Origin: DATMER01 sp034667225
GTDB lineage: Bacteria > Acidobacteriota > Thermoanaerobaculia > Multivoradales > UBA5704
Length of the DNA: 64,000 bases
Direction of reading: 5' to 3'
NCBI GenBank assembly: GCA_034667225.1
Contig: JAXDKG010000063.1
Span: forward strand, 1-64,000
Shown: positions 1 through 9,006 of the stretch, in pieces
Numbering within the stretch: position 1 is the stretch's first letter
How the letters are laid out: each line of letters opens with the position of its first letter
The notes under the pieces: model-generated
The model's database searches: none
The model's input: the letters and a program-made list of their open reading frames with translations, nothing else
What the model was told of the DNA's origin: nothing
Made by a program: the position numbers and the translations under genes

Positions 1-394
1 GGGTCTCGGTCATCTCGGCGCTGCGCTGGCTGTCGACGATGCCGACGACCGGCAGGCAGAGGACGCCGGCCCAGACCTCGATGATCGGCGTCGAAAGCTC
101 GCGGATGGCGGCCTGCTGGCGCTCGATCGTCTCCAGCTTGGCCTCCAGCTCCCGGTTGGCGGCCTCGTGCTTGGCGAGCGCCTCGGTGAGCGCCCCCTTG
201 GCGGCCCGCAGCTCCTTGACGAAGATCATGAACGCCACCTCGAGCTCGTTGAACTCGTCCTCCTGCATGTTGCTCTCGAGGAGCGTTATGCAGGCGTCGA
301 ACTCGTCGACCGAAGCGTACGAGAGCGCCTCGATCACGTTCTGGAGGCGGTCGTGCGTGATCTGAATGGGAACCTCTTCTTCCCTGATAGCCAT
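1..394 (-). CDS. RsbR-like stressosome STAS protein (partial, runs off the left edge)
   Basis: The ATG at 394 is preceded by an AGGAGA ribosome site. The frame stays open to base 1, giving about 131 visible residues. The first 90 or so residues are helical and charged, like the non-haem-globin N-terminal region of RsbR proteins. They end in ELSTPIIEVWAGVLCLPVVG followed by DSQR, the characteristic start of the RsbR STAS domain, including the Thr in ELSTP that is phosphorylated by RsbT in the Bacillus stressosome. The gene sits downstream of rsbS, rsbT-like and phosphatase genes on the same strand, so it should be the sensory or scaffold subunit of a stressosome. The C-terminal part of the STAS domain lies outside the window. 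Confidence 0.85.
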   Translation of the reverse strand, partial: MAIREEEVPIQITHDRLQNVIEALSYASVDEFDACITLLESNMQEDEFNELEVAFMIFVKELRAAKGALTEALAKHEAANRELEAKLETIERQQAAIRELSTPIIEVWAGVLCLPVVGIVDSQRSAEMTET

Positions 395-447
395 CCTTGG
401 TCTCTCCTAGCGGCGCCCCGGGCGCCGCACAAGCGTCTGCTGGATAC

Positions 448-1044
448 TCACTGGCTCGCCTGCTCGCCCCCGAGCAGCGAGTCCGCCTGGTAACCCATGA
501 TCAACGCCGTGGCGTCGTCGTGGTCCCGCCCCCATTGCTCGACGATCCGCCGGGCCACGTCCGTGGGCGCGCCCGGCAGGCACGTCTTGAAATTGCCGCG
601 GCTCGACACGCCATCGCTCATCACACAGTAGACGTCGCCCGGCTTCATCTGGAACGACATCACCTTGGACGTCCGCAGGTTGTGCCCCACGATCCCCGCG
701 ATGCAGAACAGGCTCGGCGCGCTGCCGTTGAGGGCCTGCACCTCGATGTTGCCCACGCCGCAAAACTGGCCCGCGCCGTCCTCCTCGACCTTCAGGATGC
801 CCACCGCGGCGCCGCGCGTGGCGCGCAGCTCCTTGTGGCAGCGCATCAGGATCGGCTCCACTGCAAGATCAAGATTGCCGCGGATCACCTCCACCGCCTT
901 TTCGGCGGCGACCCAGGACTCGAACCCGTGGCCGAGACCGTCGATCACCGCGGCAAGGAAGGTGCCGTTGTTCTCTACAATAACAAAACTGTCCCCGCAG
1001 ACCGTAAGGCCCTTGAAAGGACGGCTGAATGCTCCCGACTTCAT
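448..1044 (-). CDS. PP2C/SpoIIE-type phosphatase, RsbX-like
   Basis: A 198-residue protein. It shows GDSFVIVENNGTFLAAVIDG followed by LGHG near the N-terminus and GDVYCVMSDGV near residue 140. These are the metal-binding Asp motifs of the PP2C/SpoIIE serine phosphatase fold. The size matches RsbX (about 200 residues), which resets the stressosome by removing phosphate from RsbS and RsbR. Its ATG overlaps the stop of the upstream RsbT-like gene by 4 nt (ATGA), so translation is probably coupled. The RsbX role is inferred from operon context; any feedback phosphatase of the family would look similar. Confidence 0.85.
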   Translation of the reverse strand: MKSGAFSRPFKGLTVCGDSFVIVENNGTFLAAVIDGLGHGFESWVAAEKAVEVIRGNLDLAVEPILMRCHKELRATRGAAVGILKVEEDGAGQFCGVGNIEVQALNGSAPSLFCIAGIVGHNLRTSKVMSFQMKPGDVYCVMSDGVSSRGNFKTCLPGAPTDVARRIVEQWGRDHDDATALIMGYQADSLLGGEQASQ

Positions 1045-1742
1045 CTTTCTCCTCGGAAGAGGCAGGTGACCGTGGTGCCGCGGCCCGGGCCGGTGTCGAG
1101 GTGGAAGTCGTCCACCAGCTTCTTGACGGCGACGAGACCCTTGCCCATGCCTCTCTGCGACTTGTACGTTCCGGCCCAGATCTCATCCAGCTTGCGCGGC
1201 TCGATGCCGGGGCCCTTGTCCGATGCCACGATCTGCAATGTGGGGCCGCGGTCGTCCTTGGTGGACTTCAGCTCCACGAACCCCTTGCCGCCGTAGAAGA
1301 TGATGTTGCGCGCCAGCTCCGAGACCGCGGTCGCAACTTTGACCGACGTGAACTTCGAGAGCCCGATCCGCACGGCTTCCGACCAAGCCTCCAGGCGGGC
1401 GGTGGCGATGTCCTTCTCCTGATCGATAGCGAGGCGCTTCGTGTTGCCGACGGCATCCGCGGCGGCGGCTGCCGCCTGGCTGGCCGCCGAGCCGGCCCCG
1501 ATTCCGGCGGTCACGCCGGCGAGCGCCTGCGCGCACGACGCGATCAGCTCCGCACTGTTGCGCCGCGCGAACAGGCGGACCGAGCTCTCGAGCTCGGCCA
1601 TGATCGCCAGCCGGTCCTGCGGCGTGAGCTGCTGGATGGGACGCGCCGCCAATCCGCCCAGGCGGTTGAAAATGCTGCGCTGCGTGATCGCCGAGATGGT
1701 CCCGGCGAGGACCGCCCCGACCTCCGTCTCGACTGTCTTCAT
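1041..1742 (-). CDS. rsbT: RsbT-like serine kinase (GHKL ATPase) with long N-terminal extension
   Basis: The C-terminal 130 residues carry the GHKL boxes of the RsbT/RsbW family: SELARNIIFYG (N box), SDKGPGI (G1) and RGMGKGLV (G2). RsbT phosphorylates RsbS and RsbR in the stressosome and then activates a downstream partner. The start chosen is the ATG at 1742, which overlaps the rsbS stop by 4 nt; this gives 233 residues. That is about 100 more than a typical RsbT. The extra N-terminal part contains an Ala/Gly-rich stretch (GVTAGIGAGSAASQAAAAAA) of unknown role. An upstream extension of the frame across rsbS is rejected because it overlaps the better gene. Confidence 0.85.
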   Translation of the reverse strand: MKTVETEVGAVLAGTISAITQRSIFNRLGGLAARPIQQLTPQDRLAIMAELESSVRLFARRNSAELIASCAQALAGVTAGIGAGSAASQAAAAAADAVGNTKRLAIDQEKDIATARLEAWSEAVRIGLSKFTSVKVATAVSELARNIIFYGGKGFVELKSTKDDRGPTLQIVASDKGPGIEPRKLDEIWAGTYKSQRGMGKGLVAVKKLVDDFHLDTGPGRGTTVTCLFRGER

Positions 1743-2101
1743 GATTGCAGTAGCTCGAGCTTCTCCAGCGCCAGGTCCAGGTTGAGGGCGGTGTGCACCG
1801 AGTCGAGCTCGACCCCCATCTCGATGAGGGTCATGGCCACGGCCGGGCGGATGCCCACGATGTAGCACTCGGCGCCCATGAAGCGCACCGATTTGCCGAT
1901 GTCGTTGAGGATGCGGGTGATGTAGCTGTCGATGACCTCGACCGCCGATACGTCGAGGATGACTCCCTTGGCGTCGGCGCTGCGGACGCGCTCCATGAGC
2001 GACTCCTGGAGGCCGAGGGCGAGACGGTCGTGCAGCTCCGTCTGGATGCTCACCAGAAGGCAGTTGCGGATCTGGATGATCGGCAGGCTCTCGTCTTTCA
2101 C
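1739..2101 (-). CDS. rsbS: Stressosome scaffold protein RsbS (STAS domain)
   Basis: I chose the GTG at 2101 because GGAGG lies 6-7 nt upstream and the protein then begins with the typical PIIQIRNCLLVSIQ strand. The 120-residue product is a single STAS domain. The VEVIDSYITRIL segment places a Ser exactly where RsbT phosphorylates Bacillus RsbS (DSY/F.TR). It is the first gene of the four-gene minus-strand operon. The order rsbS-rsbT-phosphatase-rsbR is unusual, since rsbR normally leads. Confidence 0.9.
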   Translation of the reverse strand: MKDESLPIIQIRNCLLVSIQTELHDRLALGLQESLMERVRSADAKGVILDVSAVEVIDSYITRILNDIGKSVRFMGAECYIVGIRPAVAMTLIEMGVELDSVHTALNLDLALEKLELLQS

Positions 2102-2319
2102 GCGATCCCTCCGCCGGGAACGCGAAGCCCGGCCCCTGCGGGACCGCACCGCGCTCCGGCCATTCCATGCCTATCTGGGGGTATTCGGGCTAGGTGCCCC
2201 GACCCTTACCGGCGATGGGCGTCAGAGTTTTGCACCCGCACTTGTAACACATTGGAAGGGAGAACGCGAGTAGGGTGCCCTTTCCGTGCGCACCCTGCAC
2301 CCGGAGTGGGCGAAGACCC
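2102..2319. other. Intergenic region upstream of the stressosome operon
   Basis: About 218 bases between the rsbS start and the end of the next minus-strand gene. It probably holds the operon promoter. I see no convincing open frame, hairpin or recognisable -35/-10 pair that I would defend. Confidence 0.4.
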
Positions 2320-2802
2320 TCAGGAAGGATCAACTGCCGGGAGGCCTGCAACCTCCTGGCTGCGGAGCGAATCGAGGAAGACGCGCTCGTCTCCCTCGCC
2401 CATTCGGACCTGGGAAGCGGGGATGCGGACGAGCCGTCCGACCTGTTGATCCACGTCCTGGTCACGCGGGCTGTCCCGGCGCTGGTCCCGGGGAGCTGCG
2501 GCGGGGATGGCCCCGGCGTGCTTCGACGCCCCGGGGTTCTGATGGCCGTAGATCTCCGTCTCGGCCACGGTCGGGTCGGGGTCGGTGAGCCGGGTGGTTT
2601 CGGGTAGCGGGGGCTCGCCGGGCAGGATCTCGCCGAGCCGTGGCCGGCCGGGCTGTTCCGCCGCGCCGCGCAGGGTGGGGACGAGCTCCACGATCAGGAA
2701 GTCTTCCCGGGCCTCGCGGACCTGGCCGACGCGGACGGCGTCGGCCGAGACCACATCCCAGCCCTCGACATTGGGGAGTGTCCCCGTCCTGCTAGGCGGC
2801 AT
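2320..2802 (-). CDS. PRC-barrel-like hypothetical protein
   Basis: A 160-residue hydrophilic protein whose N-terminus reads as a PRC-barrel strand pair (WDVVSADAVRVGQVREA followed by DFLIVEL). PRC-barrel proteins sense or bind RNA, metals or partners, and many act in stress responses. The rest is low-complexity, rich in Pro, Arg and Asp. It overlaps the upstream membrane-protein gene by 11 nt, so the two are co-transcribed. The family call rests on pattern recognition of one short region. Confidence 0.55.
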   Translation of the reverse strand: MPPSRTGTLPNVEGWDVVSADAVRVGQVREAREDFLIVELVPTLRGAAEQPGRPRLGEILPGEPPLPETTRLTDPDPTVAETEIYGHQNPGASKHAGAIPAAAPRDQRRDSPRDQDVDQQVGRLVRIPASQVRMGEGDERVFLDSLRSQEVAGLPAVDPS

Positions 2803-3022
2803 CCGCCAGGACCTCGGCCGTGAGCACGGCGTACTGCCGCAGGGCGGGAGGCTGCTGCTGGATGGTCACGCCCACCGCAGAAGCGCCCGTATCCTCGACC
2901 GTATCGTCGTCGCGGCCCATCATCTCGGAAATGCCCCAGAGCACCAGCGCCAGCAGCAGGAGCCCGAGGATCCAGGGCAGCATGCTGCGCTTCTCTTTCC
3001 GTTCGACTCTGATCTCGGCCAC
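2792..3022 (-). CDS. Small single-pass membrane protein
   Basis: A 76-residue protein with a basic N-terminus (AEIRVERKEKRS), one transmembrane helix at about residues 15-32, then an acidic exposed tail with Gln/Pro. It is co-directional with, and overlaps, the PRC-barrel-like gene. Function unknown. The topology (basic inside, acidic outside) and the conserved-looking N-terminus argue for a real gene. It is divergent from the Ste24-type protease. Confidence 0.6.
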   Translation of the reverse strand: MAEIRVERKEKRSMLPWILGLLLLALVLWGISEMMGRDDDTVEDTGASAVGVTIQQQPPALRQYAVLTAEVLADAA

Positions 3023-3117
3023 AAGCGCCTCCTTCTCGTCAGTTGCCGATGCGGATTAACCGCCCCGCGCGAAGGGCTCACTGCAAAGAGAATGCCCGGA
3101 GGGTGAGGGTCTCCGGG

Positions 3118-3123
3118 TATAAA
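3118..3123 (+). promoter_or_regulatory. Probable -10 element for the M48 protease gene
   Basis: TATAAA lies 22 nt upstream of the ATG at 3146, inside the divergent intergenic region, and is followed by AAAGGGG as ribosome site. No clear -35 was identified, so the call is tentative. Confidence 0.4.
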
Positions 3124-3145
3124 CTCCCCCCTGAAAGGGGAACCC

Positions 3146-4423
3146 ATGAAAAGGACCGTCCTTCTCCTGTTGCTGGCGCTGGCACTGCCTGCAGTACCGC
3201 ACCTCGGCCTGGCTCAGGCACCGCCCCCGCCGCCGGCTACCGCGTCCGTTCAGGACCCGGTCGCGGCGACCGAAGCGTACCTGGCGCGCCTGAGCCCCGA
3301 GCAGCGGGAGAAGTCCGACTCCTACTTCGAGGGGGGCTACTGGCTGCTCCTCTGGGACTTCCTCTATGGGCTCGGAGTCGCGGCGCTGCTCCTGGGCAGG
3401 GGCCTCTCGGCGCGGATGCGCAGCCTGGCCGAGCGGGCGGTCCGCTTCCGGCCGCTCCAGGTCTTCCTCTACTGGCTGCAATACCTGGTGCTGACGACAC
3501 TTCTCACGTTTCCCCTGGTCCTCTATGTGGGCTTCTTCCGCGAGCACAAGTACGGGCTCTCGAACCAGACCTTCGGCGAATGGATGATCGACCTGCTCAA
3601 GGGTATGGCCGTGGGCGCGCTGCTGGGCGGCCTCGCCGTAATGGGGATCTACGCGATCTTCCGCAGGTTCCCCCGCACCTGGTGGATCTGGGGGACGGTC
3701 GCCGCGGTCGCCTTCCTCGTAGTCGTCATGCTGATCGCGCCGGTCTTCATCGCGCCGCTCTTCAACACTTACACCGAGCTCCAGGACCCGAACCTGCGCG
3801 GCCCGATCCTCTCCCTGGCGCGGGCGAACGGCATCCCGGCGGAGCACGTCTACGTCTTCGACGCCTCCAAGCAGACCAAGCGCGTGAGCGCGAATGTGAG
3901 CGGAGCGCTGGGGACGATGCGGATCTCGCTCAACGACAACCTCCTCAACCGGGTCTCGCCGGGCGGCGTCAAGTCGGTGATGGGCCACGAGATGGGTCAT
4001 TACGTGCTGAACCACGTCTACGAATCGGTGCTCTGGTTCGCGCTCGTGCTGCTGGCGGGCTTCTCCTTCCTGCGCTGGGGCTACGACCGGGCGGTGGCGC
4101 GCTGGGGCGGGCGCTGGGGAGTGAGGGGGATCGACGATCCGGCCGGCCTGCCGCTCCTGGCGGTCCTCTTCTCGATCTTTTTCTTCGTGATGACCCCGCT
4201 CAACAACACCTACATCCGGGTCAACGAAGCCGAGGCGGACATGTTCGGCCTCAACGCCGCCCGCGAGCCCGACGGCTTCGCGGAGACCGCGCTCCTGCTG
4301 GGCGAGTACCGCAAGCTCCACCCCGGCCCGGTCGAAGAGTGGATCTTCTTCGACCATCCGAGCGGGTACCAGCGCATCCTGATGGCGATGAATTGGAAGA
4401 AGGAGAACCGGCTGAACAGGTGA
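3146..4423 (+). CDS. Ste24-type M48 membrane metallopeptidase
   Basis: A 425-residue protein with a signal peptide (residues 1-22), several transmembrane helices and the zinc motif HEMGHYVLNH near residue 280. The distal NEAEADMFGL Glu motif lies near residue 360. The layout (N-terminal helices, HExxH, a hydrophobic pair, then E-x-x-x-D) matches Ste24/CAAX-type proteases. In bacteria these degrade or process membrane and lipidated proteins at the inner membrane. It ends a few tens of bases before an inverted repeat that may stop transcription. No operon partner is evident. Confidence 0.9.
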   Translation: MKRTVLLLLLALALPAVPHLGLAQAPPPPPATASVQDPVAATEAYLARLSPEQREKSDSYFEGGYWLLLWDFLYGLGVAALLLGRGLSARMRSLAERAVRFRPLQVFLYWLQYLVLTTLLTFPLVLYVGFFREHKYGLSNQTFGEWMIDLLKGMAVGALLGGLAVMGIYAIFRRFPRTWWIWGTVAAVAFLVVVMLIAPVFIAPLFNTYTELQDPNLRGPILSLARANGIPAEHVYVFDASKQTKRVSANVSGALGTMRISLNDNLLNRVSPGGVKSVMGHEMGHYVLNHVYESVLWFALVLLAGFSFLRWGYDRAVARWGGRWGVRGIDDPAGLPLLAVLFSIFFFVMTPLNNTYIRVNEAEADMFGLNAAREPDGFAETALLLGEYRKLHPGPVEEWIFFDHPSGYQRILMAMNWKKENRLNR

Positions 4424-4451
4424 GCGCAGTTCGGTACTCCGTAGGTCTACT

Positions 4452-4512
4452 CTGTGGTCGCCTGGTACCCGATGCTCAGTTTGTAGAGCCCTCTGTATAG
4501 AGGCGACCACAG
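4452..4512. terminator. Long-stem inverted repeat between convergent genes
   Basis: CTGTGGTCGCCT (4452-4463) is complementary to AGGCGACCACAG (4501-4512), a 12-bp stem around 37 nt. It sits between the ends of two convergent genes. This position fits a bidirectional terminator, but there is no T tract and the loop is long, so another role is possible. Confidence 0.4.
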
Positions 4513-4524
4513 TCGTTCACGAGG

Positions 4525-5367
4525 TCATGGGCAAATCGTGTCGGATCCACATACGTTCGTGCCCATCTGGAGCCCGCCCGAGACCTGCGGACCTGAAATG
4601 ATCTTGTTGTCTGAGACAACGTTCTGGGCATAACCGGTGCGGGACCCCAAAAGCAGTCCAAAGTCTGCATTGCCAGTAACGGTGTTTTGAAGGACGGTAC
4701 TAGAGCCGCCTAGCGAGATTCCATAACGGCCGTTTCCATGCACGGTGTTGCCCTGAATAAGGCAGTCATCCCCAGCGAGGATTCCATCCTCTCCGTTTTG
4801 GGAGACAACGCTGTTGAGAATTGTCGATTTACCAAAAATGTAGACGCCGGTGATCCGGTTGTCCAGCGCTGTCACGTCCTTTATCAGCGAATCAACGCCG
4901 ACTTGGACCCCTTCCGAGTTTGAGATGAGTTGGAGACCCTGTGCGCGCCCCTTGTTGCCCAGGAACACTCCTCGTGAACCCATACCCCGAACCGTGCCGT
5001 TCAGCACCGAGATGTTGGTGCGGGAACCCGCGGATATCCCTTCTCCGAGTCCGTTGGCGAGATTGGGTCCGAGGATGGAAAAGCCGTTCAGGTCAATCGT
5101 GACATTGTCCGTCGTCACCTGAATCGCCGTTGTGTTCTGATCCGGCACTGTGAGGTTTCCGGATAACCGATAGCTGCCCGGCTGGCTCAGCGTGACCGGG
5201 AAACCCGGTGCATCACCGGGCGTGACGCTTCCGGTCTGAGCTTTCTGTTGAGTAATTAGGATCATCCCGTCTACTGCATGGGCGACACCGGTGGCCCCCC
5301 AATGCAAGGCTGCTCCCATTGAGAGGCAAATCAGCATTCCTCTTACGTGAAGTCCCTGTGTGAACAT
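4525..5367 (-). CDS. Secreted right-handed beta-helix repeat protein
   Basis: The ATG at 5367 has GGAGGA 6 nt upstream. It gives 280 residues starting with a signal peptide (MFTQGLHVRGMLICL...AHA). After residue 70 the protein is a ladder of short parallel beta-helix rungs rich in Asn and Gly (DNVTIDLNGFSILG, GNTVHGNGRYGISLGG, NTVTGNADFG). This fits the pectate-lyase-like/NosD fold. No catalytic signature was identified, so it could be an adhesin or a carbohydrate-binding surface protein. Codon use is less GC-biased than in the flanking genes, like the sigma factor and kinase next to it. Confidence 0.75.
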   Translation of the reverse strand: MFTQGLHVRGMLICLSMGAALHWGATGVAHAVDGMILITQQKAQTGSVTPGDAPGFPVTLSQPGSYRLSGNLTVPDQNTTAIQVTTDNVTIDLNGFSILGPNLANGLGEGISAGSRTNISVLNGTVRGMGSRGVFLGNKGRAQGLQLISNSEGVQVGVDSLIKDVTALDNRITGVYIFGKSTILNSVVSQNGEDGILAGDDCLIQGNTVHGNGRYGISLGGSSTVLQNTVTGNADFGLLLGSRTGYAQNVVSDNKIISGPQVSGGLQMGTNVCGSDTICP

Positions 5368-5494
5368 GTCTGTTCCTCCTTCCAACCAATCTGGCCTACG
5401 AGAGGCCCGGCGACGCGCCGTGCCCTTCCAATCAAGCTCTATCGAGAATCGAAGGCAAAGGTGCTCAGGCGCCATGAAGCAGCAGCTTGTCTGG

Positions 5495-5508
5495 TAAAGT
5501 AGCGCGTT
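5495..5508 (+). promoter_or_regulatory. Possible -10 box of a leaderless sigma-factor gene
   Basis: TAAAGT ends 8 nt before the GTG start at 5509, and no ribosome site is visible. The mRNA would then start at or next to the initiation codon. Confidence 0.3.
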
Positions 5509-6066
5509 GTGGGACATGAGCTGACGCAACTCCTGGTAGCTTGGAGTTCCGGGGACCGACAGGCCTTAGAAGAACTGATGTCGCTTGTTTTCAATGAGCT
5601 ACGGCAGTTGGCCAGGAAGCATTTAAGACGCGAGCGGGATGGCCATACCCTTCAACCCACGGCTCTGGTCAACGAACTCTACCTTCGGCTAGTGGGTCAG
5701 GAAGGGTTGCAATGGGACAGTCGTGTCCAATTCTTCGCCTTTGCGTCCGGGCTGATGCGGGGAATCCTCGTCGATTACTACCGGGCGCGCCAGACCGCTA
5801 AGCGTGGCGGGGGCACGTTGATACTTTCCTTGGACGAGGCCATTGCCATACCGGAACGTCGGGATATCGATCTATTCGCGATCGATGACGCCCTGACCAC
5901 CCTCGCATCCTTGGATTCCCGCCAGAGCCGGATCGTTGAACTGCGTTTCTTCGGGGGGCTAACCCTTGAGGAGACAGCCCAGGCTCTAGGCGTCTCGGTA
6001 GCTACGGTCAGGCGTGAATGGGCCGTCGCCAAGGCCTGGCTCTCTCGGGAAATTCGCCGGAGGTAA
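5509..6066 (+). CDS. ECF-type RNA polymerase sigma factor
   Basis: 185 residues with both sigma-70 regions: region 2 (FNELRQLARKHLRRERDGHTL) and region 4 (RIVELRFFGGLTLEETAQALG then SVATVRREWAVAKAWL). The HTLQPTALVNELYLRL segment is typical of the ECF subgroup found next to protein kinases in Acidobacteria and Planctomycetes. The kinase gene begins 12 nt downstream, so the pair is probably one operon and the kinase may control the sigma factor by phosphorylation. The start is GTG; no Shine-Dalgarno site precedes it. Confidence 0.9.
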   Translation: MGHELTQLLVAWSSGDRQALEELMSLVFNELRQLARKHLRRERDGHTLQPTALVNELYLRLVGQEGLQWDSRVQFFAFASGLMRGILVDYYRARQTAKRGGGTLILSLDEAIAIPERRDIDLFAIDDALTTLASLDSRQSRIVELRFFGGLTLEETAQALGVSVATVRREWAVAKAWLSREIRRR

Positions 6067-6078
6067 GGGGGGGACGTA

Positions 6079-9006
6079 ATGACACCCGAACGCTATCGGC
6101 AGGTCAAGACAATTCTGGCGGTCGCTTTAGAAAAGGCGGCCGGCGAGCGGTTGCAGTTCCTCGACGAAGTCTGCCAGGGTGATGGGGCACTTCGGCAGGA
6201 GGTCGAATCGCTCATTGCCTACGGAGAGGATGGAAGCTTTCTGGAGCACCCGGTTGTTCACCTGCTCGGCGAGGAAACAAAAAGCTTCCAAGAAGGGGAT
6301 GTCCTAGATCGCTATCGCCTCATTCGCCGGCTTGGCTACGGCGGAATGGGCACTGTCTATCTGGCCATACGAGCCGACGACGAATTTCAGCAGAAAGTAG
6401 CCGTCAAGTTGCTTCGTTGGCAAGTTGACGAGGACCTCGTGCGGCGGTTCCGTGCCGAGCGGCAGATACTTGCGCGGCTTGCCCATCCAAACATCGCCAG
6501 GCTATACGACGGCGGCACGGTCGAGGGACAGCCGTACTTCGCAATGGAGTATGTAGAGGGAGAGCCGATCACCCGCTATTGCGACTCCAGGAGACTTTCT
6601 GTCCGCGATCGATTGGATCTCTTTCGCCTCGTATGTTCGGCGGTCCACTATGCGCACCAGAATCTTGTAGTCCATCGCGATCTCAAGCCAAGCAACATCC
6701 TTGTCACTTCACAAGGCGTACCGAAGCTCCTCGACTTTGGGATAGCCAAAATAATGGAAGAGGATGGTGCTATCGGGGCTGGTTTAACTGTCACCGGCCT
6801 GCGGCCAATGACGCCGGACTACGCCAGTCCCGAGCAAATTCGCGGGAGCGCTATTGCTACAACGAGTGACATCTACTCGCTCGGGGTCGTCCTCTATGAA
6901 CTCTTGACTGGCCGTCGCCCCCACCTACTGAAGAGCCGTCTGCCTGAGGAGATCGTCCGTGTAATCCTCCGGGAAGAACCTGAAAAGCCCAGTGTCGTCG
7001 TCACCCGTGAGATTGAGATTCGGGAGGATAATGGAGTTCAGGTGACTCTTAGCCCGTTGGCAGTGAGCAAGGTCCGTGAGGGTGAGCCCGCGAAACTCAG
7101 GCGCCGGCTCACGGGTGATGTCGACAATATCGTGCTCACGGCCCTGCGCAAAGAGCCCGACCGCCGTTACTCCTCGGCGGCACAACTCTCAGAGGATATT
7201 CGCCGTCACCTCGAAGGCCTACCTGTCTTAGCTCGGAAAGACACATTCGCTTATCGAGCTGGAAAGTTCATTCGACGAAATAAGGTAGCAGTCGGGAGCA
7301 CTTTTCTGGTCCTCCTCGTTCTCTTGGGTTCCTTAGTGAGCCTACTTGTGCAGCATCAGCGCACTCTCCGTGAGCGTGACAGGGCAGAGCGCACTGCCGC
7401 ATTCCTGGTGGAGATCTTCAGGTTCTCCGACCCTGCCGAGTCGCGGGGAGATGTAGTCACGGCGCGCCAGATTCTCGATCAAGGAGCAAAGAACGTGGAG
7501 CGGCAACTTGCAGGCCAGCCTGAGAGCCAAGCGGCAATTATGAATACACTCGGCGAAGTATACGTGAGCCTTGGGCTTTACCCTCAGGCGGAGGAGTTAC
7601 TGGGGAAGGCTCTAAAGATTAGACTGCAGCATTTAGGTCCAGATCATATGGATATTGCGGACAGTTTGGAAAACTTGGGGACTCTTAATACTTTTCAGGG
7701 AAAGTACGAGGCCGCTGAGTCGCAGTATCGTGAGTCACTCGCAATGTTCCAGAAGATTTTGGGTGCCGAGGACCCTAGAGTCACGGAAACGTTGAGCAAC
7801 TATGGGGCGTTTCTGATCCACAAAGGAGATTATGCGGCAGCCGAGTCTAAACTTCGCGAGGCACTGGAGAGGCGACGTCGGAGTCAGGCGCAGAAAGACG
7901 AGAATTTTGCTGCGAACTTGAGCAATCTCGCGAGTCTGCTTAAAATCAAGGGCGATTATCAGGAAGCAAGATCACTTTTTGAGGAAGCCCTGCAGATACG
8001 CCGCCAGCTGTATGGTGAAGAGCACCCCAGTGTGGCATTAACTCTTAATAACCTAGGCTGGCTTCTAAGCGCCACTGGAGACGACGTACTAGCCAAAGAT
8101 CACTATGCTGAAGCTCTGAGGTTGCGGCGGAAGCTTCTGGGCCCCGACCATCCTCAAGTAGCGACGACCCTCTACAATATGGCAGCTGTGCTCGAGGATA
8201 TGGGCGACTTTGAAGCCGCCGAACGAGCGACTCGAGAAGCCTTGGATATCTGGCGCACAAGGCTGGGGCCTGAACACCCCTCGGTTGCGAGCGGACTGAG
8301 TCAATTGGCGATTCGTTTGCGACGCCGGGGAGATCTTGAGGGAGCCGAACAAACGTTCCGTGAGTCCTTAGCGATGAGGCGTAGGCTGCTCCCCGCTAAG
8401 CACCGCGACATCATAATAAGCCTGAACAACCTTGCGATCATTCTTCAAGACAAAGGTGAGTATTCCGAGGCCGAGTTAATTTACCGCGAGTCACTACGTT
8501 TGCGTAGGGAACTTTGGGGAAATGAGCATCGGGATGTGGCCTCGGCCTTGAACAACCTTGCTACTCTCCTTGAGGATAGGGGAGAGTGGCGGGAGGCCGA
8601 GCGACTCCACCGGCAAGCTTTAGCAAGCCGACGTCGGCTGCTCGGAAGAGCGCATCCTGACGTGCTCGCTTCAATGGGTAATCTAGCTTCGGTGCTCAAT
8701 GCCTCCGGGAGTTATGATGAAGCTGAGGCGTTGGCTCGCCAAGCCCTGCAGGCTGCGCGGAAATATCGGCCTGAGAGCCGCATACTGTCAGCCCAATTGG
8801 AGAATGTATTGGGAGAATCACTTCTAAGATCAGGACGCTATGCGGAAGCGGAGTCACTCCTGGTAGCCAGTTATTCTGCAATCCGAGCTGGCTTCGATGT
8901 AAGGGCAAGACCTACTCAGAAGGCGCTGAAGCGCATCGTAGAACTATATCGAGTTCTGGGCCTTCCGGAGAAGGCTGATAAGTACGAGAAACTTCTGAGG
9001 AGGTAG
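6079..9006 (+). CDS. Membrane Ser/Thr protein kinase with C-terminal TPR array
   Basis: 975 residues. The Hanks-type kinase domain covers about residues 70-350. It has GYGGMGTVYLA, VAVKLL (catalytic Lys), HRDLKPSNIL near residue 199, and LLDFGIAK. One transmembrane helix lies at about 403-425. The C-terminal half is a run of roughly eleven 42-residue kinesin-light-chain-type TPRs (for example LNNLGWLLSATGDDVLAKDHY), probably outside the membrane. It is co-transcribed with the ECF sigma factor 12 nt upstream. It should act as a receptor-like kinase whose TPR array binds a protein partner. Codon use is AT-richer than in the rest of the window. Confidence 0.92.
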   Translation: MTPERYRQVKTILAVALEKAAGERLQFLDEVCQGDGALRQEVESLIAYGEDGSFLEHPVVHLLGEETKSFQEGDVLDRYRLIRRLGYGGMGTVYLAIRADDEFQQKVAVKLLRWQVDEDLVRRFRAERQILARLAHPNIARLYDGGTVEGQPYFAMEYVEGEPITRYCDSRRLSVRDRLDLFRLVCSAVHYAHQNLVVHRDLKPSNILVTSQGVPKLLDFGIAKIMEEDGAIGAGLTVTGLRPMTPDYASPEQIRGSAIATTSDIYSLGVVLYELLTGRRPHLLKSRLPEEIVRVILREEPEKPSVVVTREIEIREDNGVQVTLSPLAVSKVREGEPAKLRRRLTGDVDNIVLTALRKEPDRRYSSAAQLSEDIRRHLEGLPVLARKDTFAYRAGKFIRRNKVAVGSTFLVLLVLLGSLVSLLVQHQRTLRERDRAERTAAFLVEIFRFSDPAESRGDVVTARQILDQGAKNVERQLAGQPESQAAIMNTLGEVYVSLGLYPQAEELLGKALKIRLQHLGPDHMDIADSLENLGTLNTFQGKYEAAESQYRESLAMFQKILGAEDPRVTETLSNYGAFLIHKGDYAAAESKLREALERRRRSQAQKDENFAANLSNLASLLKIKGDYQEARSLFEEALQIRRQLYGEEHPSVALTLNNLGWLLSATGDDVLAKDHYAEALRLRRKLLGPDHPQVATTLYNMAAVLEDMGDFEAAERATREALDIWRTRLGPEHPSVASGLSQLAIRLRRRGDLEGAEQTFRESLAMRRRLLPAKHRDIIISLNNLAIILQDKGEYSEAELIYRESLRLRRELWGNEHRDVASALNNLATLLEDRGEWREAERLHRQALASRRRLLGRAHPDVLASMGNLASVLNASGSYDEAEALARQALQAARKYRPESRILSAQLENVLGESLLRSGRYAEAESLLVASYSAIRAGFDVRARPTQKALKRIVELYRVLGLPEKADKYEKLLRR

